Source of the DNA: Macrocybe gigantea
Lineage: Eukaryota; Basidiomycota; Agaricomycetes; Agaricales; Callistosporiaceae
Assembly: GCA_011319805.1 (NCBI GenBank)
Contig: SJRY01000279.1
Coordinates: 1-19,136, forward strand
Length of the DNA: 19,136 nt
Reading direction: 5' to 3'
The notes under the pieces were generated by a model that saw only the letters and a list, made by a program, of their open reading frames with translations, ran no database searches and had not been told where the DNA came from. The translations under genes were made by a program, and so were the position numbers. Position 1 is the stretch's first letter. Every line of letters starts with the position of its first letter. Shown here in pieces: positions 1-10,590 of the stretch.

Positions 1-90
1 AATCACGAATTACGAATTTGCTCATCGGTGCTGTCCAACAAAACGCACTCACCGTCGACGTTGGAGTGCGCTAGCACGACGTCCTTCACA

Positions 91-2415
91 ATGTCTCTGT
101 CGCTAGGCTCTATAACGATAGCCGCAGCGCCTTCTCCATCGGGCACGCCGATTCCGGAGGAGGAGGAGTACTATTCGTCTTGGTCTTTGTTCCTCGTCTG
201 CGTGTTGCTCATTCTGTCGCTGTGGACGTCCTACTATCTGCAGATCAAGCGCATTCGGGCGGTTCATGAGACTATTGTTTCGATATTTGCTGGGATGATT
301 GTTGGGCTGATTGTCAGGCTGGCACCGGGAACGATGATTCGAGAAATGCTGGTGAGTTTCTCTCGCTTGGCATCCGAATGACGTGTATGAACCACGGTCG
401 AGTGATGGACGCGATGGAAGTAACCTCTAGACTGTGACCTCTTGATTTAATGGAACTGTGCTGAACCTTTCTTCAGACTTTTAAACACACATTATTCTTC
501 AATTTGTTATTACCACCTATCATCCTGAATTCTGGTTATGAACTGAAGCAGGTACGAGGGGCCTTCGTATTGCGTCGGAGTCAGCGTTGAATGTAGTCGT
601 AGGAAAACTTCTTCCGCAACTTTGGCTCCATTCTTACATTCGCCTTCCTCGGCACTTTCATATCTGCTGTCGGTGTGGGGTACGTCGACTGCGAATCGTC
701 GATATCCATGATAGCAGCGTTCATGACCTACAGAACAGGGTTCTCGTCTACATATACTCCTTCCTCGGGCTCGAGTCGCTGGAGCTGACGCCATTGGAAT
801 GTTTGACCTTCGGGTCGACGTTATCTGCTACGGACCCCGTCACTATTCTGGCCATCTTCAATCAGTACAAGGTCGACCCTAAGCTATACAGCATCATTTT
901 CGGAGAATCCCTTCTCAATGATGCTGTGAGTATTGTCATGTACCAGTACGTCCGAGACCATCATGATTATGGGCTGTGCTGAGGCTTCTCAAGGACACTG
1001 ACACAGTTCCATGGTGAAGATGTGTATCTGTCCTCCATATTTCATGGAATCGGCATCTTTCTGCTGTCATTCAGTGTTTCCATGGCGCTCGGAGTGACTT
1101 CGGTCTCGGAATGTCACTGCTTCTCAAGCATTCTTCCTCAATCTATCCATCGATAGAGTCGTGCCTGATCCCACTGTGCGCTTACACTTGCTACTTTTTC
1201 TCCAATGGTCTTTCAATGTCCGGCATCGTGTCTTTGCTCTTTTGCGGGATCACGCTTAAACATCTATGCTTATCACACGATGTCACACAAAACCCAGCGC
1301 GCACCAAGTACATCTTCTCACCCTCGCCCGGCTATCCGAGAACTTCATCTTTATCTACCTCGGCATAGCCCTCTTCACCAACGCGCCGACGTCGAAACCT
1401 GTTTCCAGCTATGTGAAACCCTTGTTTATTATCACTACCATCTTCGTTGTCTTCACACGCTATGCTGCTGTGTTCCCGTTGTCCGAGGCTATCAATTTCT
1501 TCCATAAACATGCGCGTGGACAACGTGCTGAAGAGCTACCCCATTCGTACCAGATGATGCTCTTTTGGGCAGGTCTGCGAGGCGCTGTCGGCGTGGCTCT
1601 CGCGGCAGGGTTCCAAGGCGACAATGCGTTCACCCTTCGCACGACGGTATTAGTTGTCGTCGTCTTGACCGTTCTCTTTTTTGGCGGAACAACTGCCCGC
1701 ATGTTGGAAGTGCTTGGCATCCGGACTGGCGTCGAAGACGAAGCGGCGAGCAGTAGCGAAGATGAGGACTCGCCCATCTACAGGAGTGTTTGGCCTAGCC
1801 GGCGCGGTGGAAGGTACTCGAGGTACGTGGACGATGAAACAAGTGCCCTACCTCCCACCCAGGGCTATGAAGGAACGCAGCGAGGATCGGCACTCATTAC
1901 ATGACCCGGAATTAAACCATCACACTCAAACAATGTCGCCTGCCAACAACGTCTTCTCGGCTGCGTCCTCAGATTCTTTTGATCTTGATTCTGATGTTGG
2001 CGAGGTGCTTCCCATGGCGCCTACGCATGATCAGAACGAGCACCGCCAGTCCCGACAGGACAACGGGGACGCTGTGCAGGCTGGGCCGGGAGAAGAGGGG
2101 AAGTGGTTCCAGGCTTTGGACGAGCGCTATGCTGCCGCTGTTCTCAAACGCTACTGCGAGTCGGACGTTCCACGCGAGGAGAGCAAGAAGGAGCACGTCT
2201 GCTTTAGCAGGAGGGTGAACGGGAGCGGCAGCAACACCGGCGCGGGGACGCCAGCCGAGAGCGAAGATGACAGTGACGTCGGGCAAGAGCTTGAATTAGG
2301 TCAACACAATAGAGGCGTTGTGGCCGTTGACGAAAGCCGGACGGAAAGAGGTCTGCCGAGTCCAGTGTTGAGAAGCTCAAGTTTTAACGGTGGAGGGGAG
2401 GGCAGAGTGTCGTGA
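91..2415 (+). CDS. Na+/H+ exchanger (CPA1/NHX-type), reading frame broken by several indels
   Basis: This is an electroneutral cation/proton antiporter of the NHE/NHX branch, expected in endosome, vacuole or late Golgi membranes. I read five exons: 91-351, 477-551, 603-679, 739-945 and 994-2415, with GT-AG introns. Seen: a hydrophobic segment at residues ~31-50, the membrane signature [18 protein letters not shown] across exon 2, the ion-binding motif [11 protein letters not shown] in exon 4, [10 protein letters not shown] near 1340 and [11 protein letters not shown] near 1577. A hydrophilic Ser/Asp/Glu-rich tail follows, with a conserved-looking [10 protein letters not shown]...[20 protein letters not shown] block near 2100-2200. 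The ATG at 91 is preceded by TTCACA; the earlier in-frame GTG is not a eukaryotic start. About 680 residues once frame is kept. The last exon changes frame near 1099, 1264, 1302, 1319, 1850-1905, 2131 and 2205-2215, while family residues continue in each new frame. I favour sequence error over a pseudogene. Confidence 0.92.
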
Positions 2416-2816
2416 ATGTCGGTCACGCTCTGTATGTCTCTTATTACTTGCTAAAACTCGTATTCCCGTAGACCGTACTTTTTAATATACTGGCATGCGT
2501 TATTGGAACTTCGGAGCCGGTGCGAATTAGTCGAAAATCATTGAAAATCGGATAAGAAAAACAGAGGAATTGTAGTGAAGCACCTTGACCTCTCGAATGA
2601 GAAAAAGGACAAAGGACAAAGTAAAGAAAGCCCAGTTGAATGAAAATAATAGGGTACGTACAAAACATAGTAGCACAATAGAAACAGGAAGAATGGATAA
2701 TTTAGATGATACAGGATGGAATGTGCAAAAAAAAATGACAAGGCCGAGTATACGTTCAAAATCTGCAGACACGTATGGCTTTATCACTAGAAAAGCAGTG
2801 AATAGGGAATACGAAA
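2416..2816. other. intergenic region between convergent genes (shared 3' ends)
   Basis: About 400 bp of distinctly AT-richer sequence between the stop codons of the exchanger and the G-alpha gene, presumably both 3' UTRs. Short open frames occur on both strands, but none shows codon-like composition or a recognisable motif. I see no gene here. Confidence 0.7.
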
Positions 2817-5062
2817 TTACATTAGATCAGCATTCCGCAGATGTTCTCGCAAAATTGATTCTTCCACTATAAGCAACGAACCATCAGCGTGAAATTGTAT
2901 TGGACATATGACTAGTCAATGGACGTGCCTGCTCCGAGCGTTACGGCTGTTGACCGGGTATCCTGAAGGAACGAATCGAACGTGTCAGAACTGGAGACGC
3001 CAGTCAACAGCATGCCAGGCGCCACAGGCACGCTCGGCGTAACAACCCGAGAACTCACGATTACAGAAGTGAGGTACATATAGAAAGGACGAGGCACAGG
3101 AGAGTACTGTTTCGATATCTCCTTAAAGTGCTGTTGAAAATCTGTGCATGATTGAAATTGAGGACATGAATTTCGTTTCGGAGCGGTGTCGTGCGTCGTG
3201 GGAGGCCACTCACATTTGGTCGCCGTAGGAAGATCGTTTTTGCGGTCCCCAAAGCTAGGAACGGAGTCTCGTATTCGGATGCCTCGTTGGAGCTTTGCTT
3301 GCAAAAGGTCGCATTTGTTCAAGACTGCTCACGTCCAGAAGAGTGTAACCTGTCAGTCTGTGCATCCACGGGACGAAACACTACAAGGACGCACATAGGA
3401 TTATTTGGGTCCGGGCAAGGAGTTTGCAGGAACAGACAGAGCGCCAAAGGAGATAGCTGTCCTCGAGTCTATTGACTCGACGGTCTTCTGCTAGCTTTTC
3501 GTCGAAGGGAGAGACTGGAGAGATGTATACGGTCAGAGATAGTCTGATATGAGGTTTCGAGACAATTTTACGCACTTGGACTACGCGATAGAGGGACCGA
3601 TTCATCAATGAAATCAAAGACATCTCAGACGAGTGGTACTCACGCAAGGAAGATAATTGCATCGACTGCGAGCTGCCCGTGAATAGCGTTGCAGGTGCTT
3701 ATGGAAACAGCACTTACCATCGTCGAAATACGGATACCACATAGCTCGCTACATCGTTCAACGTGTCAGTAACGTCCAAGTAGCTCGGGCCTAGAAAGAA
3801 CTGACACTGCTCCTCGTACCGCCCACGTCGTACAACCTCCACTCCTGTCCAACAGTCCGACCTAAACGCAGATGAGTATTCATCGGGGCTGAGGAACCAT
3901 GGGCAGGCGCACCATGATCGAATATGAATTTATACTCCTGGACACCTAACGTACGAAGGCGGGCGCGAATAACGTCGTCGTCCGTTGGCTGGTAATTTGG
4001 ACTAGCGATCCTATCTATATCGTGCAAGAAACTGCGTCGCAGCCGTCAAGCCCGGGGTCCCGATGAGAACTCGCTCGGTACTTACAATCCTGCCGAGTCT
4101 TCCAACCGCACTTTCCGCCTGTTCAAGACCTCTTTTATAATCGGATCTTCCCAGACAGCTTTGATGTCTTCTCTCAGTGATGCGATGAGCTCTGTCGGGT
4201 CATCTTCGTCCTTGACCTGAGGGTGAGACACGGCTCCCTGCTCTTGACGTGACGGTCGGAATGTGCGAAACTTTTCGAGGGCCGTCTTCCAGCCGTTGGA
4301 GGAATTGATGGAGAACTCTTGAATGGCACGCCTGTTTGAGGCAGGAAGATCAAAGGGTGCAGCCACGTTGACAGGGCTGTTGTAGATTTCGGCAGAGGCG
4401 TCTCCGAGCCTGCTCTCCAGATCGGACTGGACCTTCTTGAGAGGCTCCAAATTCGCCTGAGTTGTCTGTGCCTCTCCTTGAAGAGAGGGGTGGAAGGGTC
4501 TTTGCTGTTCTGCGAACGGGTACCTCCTCGATGGAGTCGTCGCTGTCGCGATGAGGCTCTGGCGGTGACCCGAGCATCTCCTGCGTGAGATGCTCTACGA
4601 CCTGATTGACGTTCCGGACAAAGTTCAGCTGGATGACTGCACGCCATGAAGCACGTTCTTCCGACCATTCCCGGCGGGCGTAGGTGAGCTGGAAGTCTGC
4701 CGTCACAGCATGTCAGTCGCACACCCCTCGCAAGCCTCGTGGCGATGGACACTCACTCTTGAGAGTGGCCGTCTTGCCGCTCTCGCTCTGGCCTGGCAGT
4801 GAGACATGAGGTCAACCAAGTGCTGACCAGGAGCAGCAGAAACGCGCAAAGGTCTCACCGAGAAGCAGGAGCTTTACCGGCTTTTTCTTCCTCCTTTCGC
4901 CCTCTCGCTCTCGTCTCAGCTGTTCGTCGATTTCATCGCTTATCCTCTTGGCCTCCGCCTCTGCCAACTCCCGCGCTTGACGTTGCTCTGGGGTTTCATC
5001 CGGTGGGGGGCCATGGCCAAGGTGAGCGGGTCGGGGGAATCCTCGTTGTATTGTCGACCCAT
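2817..5062 (-). CDS. divergent fungal G-protein alpha subunit, 11 exons
   Basis: A heterotrimeric G-alpha subunit of the large divergent basidiomycete type, expected to relay receptor signals at the plasma membrane. Exons in transcript order: 5062-4859, 4792-4757, 4696-4086, 4031-3806, 3748-3718, 3665-3644, about 3514-3395, 3324-3214, 3141-3059, 2962-2929 and 2866-2817. Motifs in order: charged N-terminal helix; P-loop GQSESGKT (split by intron 1); long helical-domain insert; switch I RARLRTLGVQE with the Arg finger kept; switch II DVGGTRSS, with Thr in place of the catalytic Gln; NKCD; and LTSVIDTRST. The C-terminus ILREHLRNADLM* is reached only through a GC-AG intron. About 510 residues, against ~350 for a canonical G-alpha. 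The start at 5062 gives MGRQYNED; in-frame ATGs also lie upstream at 5146 and 5143. Frame breaks occur at the C6 run (5005-5010), near 4505-4518 and near 4450. The acceptor near 3515 does not join in frame. Confidence 0.92.
2867..2928 (-). other. non-canonical GC-AG intron in the G-alpha gene
   Basis: Donor AG|GCACGT at 2929/2928 and acceptor CTTATAG at 2867, 62 bp, matching the size of the other introns. Reading straight through gives GAGTSID and a stop, with no C-terminal helix. Splicing gives GAVEESILREHL...ADLM and a stop, the expected alpha-5 helix. The same frame benefit would follow if the C were a miscalled T (GTACGT). The coding consequence strongly supports the intron. Confidence 0.85.
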
Positions 5063-7364
5063 GGTTGCGGAACCGGGAGGCATCTTGGCGGACGTTGGGG
5101 ATACAGTAGGCGTTCGACTGAGGCAGGGGACGACCTTCTTCATCATCTCGTCGTAAGGATCTCAGAAACCATAAATACGGCAAAAGGAGCCAGCCATGCA
5201 CTGTCTTGTTATTTTTCCCTGACTCAGGTCCAAACCAATCGGACTGATGGGACGCTGATCATATTGATGGCGCTGGTAACGGTTTCCATATGGGTTTCTC
5301 TCTTTCCGCTTGGCGCGCTACGCTCTTTGGACAGCGACAGGGCGACTCAGTGCCGTCGCTGCATGCTCGAGCTATTTCATGCGGTTTAACATGAATGGTG
5401 CATGCACCTCATCCTCTCACGGCATCCATGCTCATCGTGACGGCACGAAAATCATATTACGACTCGGCGGCTGTGATAGATCAATACTTATCTCCTGTGC
5501 CGTCCAAAATCAGTATATCCTGAACTCTTTTTCCCAAAGCGTCCTAGTATTGAGTGTGGGTGCTGTGGATTGCAGAGGACGATGCTATGCAAAACCGAGA
5601 AGATCATTTCTTCGGAGGCAGGATTACCTGACAACTGACTTCCCATGCTCGGTCCTGGTAGCAATAGAGCTGCGCTTTCATCCTCGCCGCCAGCCAAAAC
5701 TTGCCGAGATGAAGCACTTGCTTCCCCGGCCGTCGTCGAGCTGACGTATTCTGCAAAGATCACCGTCCTCATGGCAGACTGACAGACTCCCGCCAGCTTC
5801 ATACTTGTTCCCCCGGATCTAACTTTCACAAGGTTGACCGTTCGTTCGATCAGCAGCAGATGATCATCATATTCGAGTTTCGTATTTCAGTTCTCGAGCC
5901 CGTGTCTCAATCTAACACTGGACAGCCACTGGACTCGCTAGTCACTGGGTTTGGAACTTTTGTTCACGCCACACGTTCCTTGCATCTTGATGGTAACGTC
6001 CACGTCCTGGTACGCTGCTTTAATTTTGATTCTTGGCCCCAATTCGATTAAGACGGTCGATTAGCTGCCCCGCAATAGGGTGAGGTGCCACACACGCATT
6101 CAAATTCGTGCAACGATAAAGACATCATGATGCGGACTCGCAATGACAACGTGGAACCCCTATCACTTGCGTTATGATATTTCTTGTCCCATCAATGACA
6201 AGTATCCCACTACTGCGCGGTCGCGGTGTCTCACGTCAGAGATCCCATGAGCTGTGGCGGCTGAGGAGTATCTAAACGTCGACCCATCACCTTGGCCCTC
6301 AAATCGGCCGCGATATCCACATGTCGGCTGTGAGGCAAGATATCCGCACGGAGATCTTTGCAGCCGCGGTCATGCGCACGAGTCATGACGGTCTCTAGGC
6401 TTTCACCGCAGCCAACGAGGAGGCCGACCGCCACCATTCATAGGTGGAGTCCCTTCAACCAAATCCTTCCGTAACGCGCGGATCGTCATGTCCGTCTGCG
6501 TTCGGATTGTCAAAATCAAAAAAAAAAAAAGAAAGAAAAAAGCGCAGAACGGAAGCGGAGATGATTCGGCGAAAATATGATTACCACACCACCCCTTTCA
6601 CAACAGGGGGGGCTGCTCCGCAAAGCCACAAGGCCGCAACAACACCATCGCCCGTTTGTGATGGGGATAGAAATCCTGAAACACGGTTTTCAAGATGAAC
6701 ACCCGTTCCTCCGGAGATTTAATTCTGGGCCGGGGCCGGCGACTTTTGATCACATCCTCATCGCTGCAGCCAAGGCCCAACAGCGATCGCTTAGCGCTAG
6801 GTACGACTTATGGCACATATCGATATTCGTGCTTCGCTCGGTCTAATATTCTTAGGAATGTATATCCTTTCTTGGGTGCATGTTCATGACCAACGTTGGG
6901 TCTGCGATTGCTGTGCATGTTCAATGTGCATCGCTTGGGGATAGACGCCTCCCAGTCAGCATCGGCGAGAATGATAATAATCCCTTACGATCGAGTTTGA
7001 CAATAACTTTTAAACGCTCTACCGTGGGTCATTTCACATTCACATACATCCATGACGCCCGCCCGAAACGAGCTGCGCACGGACAAGCCAATACAATGCG
7101 ATAAAACACCCTTGATTCAAGGATCCAACGACAGATCTCACCACGAGAACAACGGCACAGGTATATTGTATTCCGCCAGTAACATACAATACATATATTC
7201 ATCCACAACTTGGGAAATAAGGAGGTATAAACAGATCGAGCAGCCCGACAATGCGAAAAGGAAAAGCAGTATAAGTAAAAAATAAAGCAAAGCGATCCCA
7301 TTGTTCCACGAATTCAAAAAGCCCAACGATTCTTTTCTAGTTATTTTGAGTCTCCGTTGATTTA
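5063..7364. other. 2.3 kb gene-poor region between two minus-strand genes
   Basis: It lies upstream of the G-alpha start and downstream of the coiled-coil gene's stop. Open frames up to ~144 codons occur (for example 5310-5744 plus and 5488-5829 minus), but I recognise no domain, conserved motif or convincing chain of splice sites. Visible items are an A-rich tract at 6518-6540 and moderately AT-rich sequence at 7100-7330, probably the 3' UTR of the coiled-coil gene. I found no terminal inverted repeats or transposase fragments. It may hold the G-alpha promoter and 5' UTR, a fast-evolving gene, or eroded transposon sequence. Confidence 0.55.
6518..6540 (+). repeat. A-rich tract
   Basis: Thirteen consecutive A (6518-6530) followed by two further A runs separated by single G residues. 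It lies in the gene-poor region. It could be a plain low-complexity tract, a nucleosome-excluding poly(dA:dT) element, or the tail of an old retroposed copy. No target-site duplication was identified. Confidence 0.6.
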
Positions 7365-10300
7365 TTATGGGTACCGAAACGAAGGCGGGGGTATAGGAAG
7401 TGCGCCGACCGCAGAAGCAGACGCTGAATTGACACGCGTGTTCCGCGCGGTGGCGGCGTCCACGTCCTCATCATCAATCTCCGTGTCCTCGTCGTCATCA
7501 TCGTCGTACGAAGGCACGCCGTACGGCCCAGGCGTCTGCTGTCTGTGCAGCCTGCGGCCCTCAGAAGTGACGGAGCCCGCACTGCCGTTGTTCTTCAAGA
7601 TGCCCACACGGGGCGTGCCTGCCGTGCTACCAGCACGGAAGTGCGACGGACCCGAGCGAGGGCTGGGCGGAACGACGGGTCCGCCTGGGGCACCGTAAGA
7701 GTAGTTGGACGACGCAGGAGGCGCGTAGATGGACATGGGGTTTGAACGTGGAGTAGTGACACCGGAATAGATGTTCGAGGAGGACGACACGGTTGGCGGA
7801 GGTGGAACGTATGGTGCGGCACCTGACGAAGCCCCTGGAGCGTTGGGGTTCGCGTAGATGCCTCCGTGAGGAGGCAATGGCTGGTTGAAACCACTGGGTG
7901 ACCCTGCGAAACCTGATCCCGTAGGGACGAACGATTGCGGGACAAAGCTAGGAGGTATGACCGAGGAAGTCCGGTCATCAGGCGGTAGAACCGGTATGAC
8001 GGGAGGTTCTCGCGAATCCGGGAGGAGCGATCTTGGCGTATGGTTGGGGCTCAAGTATCCAGAACTCTCCACCTCGCGCTGGGCCAGTCCAGATGCGGGA
8101 CGAGACTATGCTTCGACGTCAGAAGAAGGAAATGCGTCAGTCAGTATAAAGAGTCATACCGGAGGCACGACTGTAATGTCGACGGGAGTGCTCGTACTCG
8201 ACCCCGTCCTACTCTTGCGGGATTCGCTGGCTTCCGATCGACGGGAGGAATGACCACGGGGGTTGTTTGGGGCGGAAGGAGACAAGTAGTCCCGGTCTCT
8301 GTTTGACCCTCCATAGAGCTGTCACTGCGAGTCAGTCGACTGTCAATGTCGCTTTTCTTTAACCATGACTGACCGATTCGCTGGTGCTCCGTCTCCATTG
8401 TTCGACTTGGCTGCGCTCGGAAGAGCCTGGGTCCTGCATCGCCAATGCTCTGGAGTGATAATCCACAGGTGGGTTATGAACCCAGCTGGGAACCGGAGGC
8501 GCGTTGCTGACGCTTGTCCGATCGCTCGGGGACTCTGGAATGATGCTAAGTTTCTTGCCCCGCGAACCGTCCTCGCGATTCTTGCCCGCGGGTTGGGATA
8601 GGATGGCCATCTGGGACAGCCCCGATGACGATTGGGTGTCTGGGGAAGACATGGTACGTTGGTAGGCATATTTCGCCCCAGATGGTTGCTGGGACGGAGC
8701 AGGTGGAATTACTGGACCGGAAGATCCTGAAGCGTCTGCTGTGGGGGGCCCTACGCCGGTAGTCGTGGGAGCACTCGAGGTCTGGAAGATAACTTGGATC
8801 GGCGGCTGTGACTGGGTGGTAGGAAGGGGCGCGGCATCGGGAAATATGGAAGTGAGTAATCTTGAGGATCGGGTGCAGTCGAAGTCGAGGCGCCCAGCGT
8901 CGCTACAACCTCCTTGCCCTTGCCCTTCCCTTTCTCCTTGTTGCGCTCTTCTTGTCTTGCCCGACCTGCTTCCATTTGCCTGTCTCTCTCTCGCTCCACC
9001 TCCCGCTGCAGCTCCCTCTCCCTCTCGGCCTCGGCGGCACGCTCGCGTTCGCGCGCCATCTCCCTCTGCCGCTCCGCGTCGCGCTCTTGCTGCCTCTCCC
9101 TCTCTTTCGCTCTCTCAGCCTCACGCTCCCTCTCCCGCGCGGCCTCGCGCTCCGCCTCTCGCGCCAGCATGACCTGCCGCTCCTTCTCCCACTCCGCAGC
9201 GCGCACCCTCTCACGCTCGCGCTCCGCCTGGAGCTCCCGTTCGCGGTGCACCTCGGCTTCTCGGTCCCGCTGGCGCTGCGCCTCCCGCTCCTCCAGCCGC
9301 CGGATCATCTCCTGCTGCTCCGCCGTGCGCCTTGCAGCTTCCTCTGCTTGACGCCGCACCGCGTCGAGCTCGATGCGGAGGACGTCCTCGCGGGACGATA
9401 AGGTGGTGTTGGCTGCGGTTGCGGGGCTGGGGCCGGGACCGCCGGGCACGGGCGTACTGGTCGTGCGTCGGGGAGGAAGCGGCCCTCGTCCGTGAATGTC
9501 GCGTGGCGTCGAGTCGAGGGAGAACTGCCGGCGTCCGTGGGTGCGGTGTGTCCTGTGATGAGGGGGCGCATGCGCGGTGCGGATGTGCTCGTGAGGGAGC
9601 GGCATCTGGGAAGCGCCGTAGTCGTCCGGCGAGCTTGTCAGGTCGACGTCGGTCGGGTATTCTTCGATGAAGGCCTCGCCGCTGCCGAGAGGCGTCGCAT
9701 AAGCGCGGTCGAGGATGTACCTGTTGCTCACAGACCCGCTGTCCATGCCGAGCGTCAGCATCCTTCCGTGATGCCTCCCTTCCTCAAAGCCCTGCCGTCG
9801 TCCCTCCTCCCGGGCGGACATGACCGCTTTCTCCTCATTCAACTTCCGGGCGACAGACTTGGCCTTGCTCGCGGCGCGTTCTGCCTCGTCGCGCTGCGCT
9901 TCCAAGTTCCTGATCGTTTCCTGCGCACGGCGTCTGTCACACAAGAAAAGGAAAAAAAGGGAAGTAAATAGAGAGGCCCAGGAAAAGGAAGTCAGTCGGC
10001 TGACGGACATTTCTCGCTGTGCGTTGTTGAGCTGCTCTTTGTACAACTGCATATCGGAGCGCATGCGGACCGCCTCCTGCTGTGCGTCAAACACGCTTTG
10101 AGACGTCTTGAGCTCGCGCACGGCCTCGCGCGCCTTCTCCTCCTCCGCCTCGGCTAAACGGTCGGATGACAGCTGGAGCTGGGCGATCGCATTCTTGAGC
10201 AGCTTGCGGGTCTCCTTTGCCTGATATTCTTCTTGTATCAACCGCTGAACGAGCGCTTCAGAGGATATCTGCGACAAGACGCGCTCCCGCTCCCGTCTGT

Positions 10301-10590
10301 ATTCGGCCGTCGGGCCTTTTGTCGTGCTCTTCTTCATCGTCTTGTAAAAATCTGGTGGTATGGTCTTTCTTTTGTAGGGTATCGGTTTCTGGGGAGCAGG
10401 CTTTTGTTCTGGAAATGGGACAGAGGCTGGTGCGGTCCCTCCGTTCAGATTTTGAGCCTGCTCTTTGCGAAAGTCGTCCAGCCTGCAGGAACGAGTGTTC
10501 AATTGGCATATGTTTTACTCAATGCAAAGCTCAAAGACTCTTCAACACGCACTTTCCTTGCTCCTCGCGGTAAAAATCGGCCGCAGACAT
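7365..10590 (-). CDS. large coiled-coil / low-complexity protein of unknown function
   Basis: I do not recognise this protein. Exons in transcript order: 10590-10553, 10482-10009, 9933-8910, 8811-8374, 8318-8160 and 8105-7365, about 957 residues. All junctions keep phase; the 98-bp intron 8909-8812 (GTTGTA donor, ACCCAG acceptor) is the weakest. Without it the frame would need a 1-nt correction near 8838. The start MSAADFYREEQGK at 10590 joins in frame to LDDFRKEQAQ. Order of regions: a basic segment with PDFYKTMKKS; heptad-like coiled coil (~residues 70-240); a His/Pro-rich linker; a very long Arg/Glu/Gln-rich single helix (ERERE-type repeats, about 9350-8930); then Ser/Pro-rich disordered sequence. 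An acidic run (YDDDDDEDTEIDDEDVD) lies about 45 residues before the stop. No membrane segment or catalytic motif is seen. The composition suggests a scaffold, cytoskeletal or RNA-associated protein, which is only inference. Confidence 0.75.

Noticed and set aside
1090..2220. Programmed ribosomal frameshifting
   Set aside because: There are too many sites, in both directions, without slippery heptamers or pseudoknots, and also in unrelated genes.
91..2415. Exchanger as a true pseudogene
   Set aside because: Other genes in the window show the same kind of indels, the amino acids stay conserved, and exons 1-4 and their splice sites are intact, so sequence error is more economical. Not excluded.
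2444..2872. AT-rich open frames on both strands
   Set aside because: Low-complexity 3' UTR sequence. The plus frame 2585-2872 overlaps the last G-alpha exon in antisense.
5310..5829. Overlapping plus (5310-5744) and minus (5488-5829) open frames as genes
   Set aside because: No recognisable domain, no good start context and no convincing introns. Treated as chance open frames.
8741..9401. Long plus-strand open frames rich in Leu/Pro/Ser or Ser/Arg
   Set aside because: They are mirror images of the Arg/Glu-rich repeat on the minus strand, explained by its codon bias.
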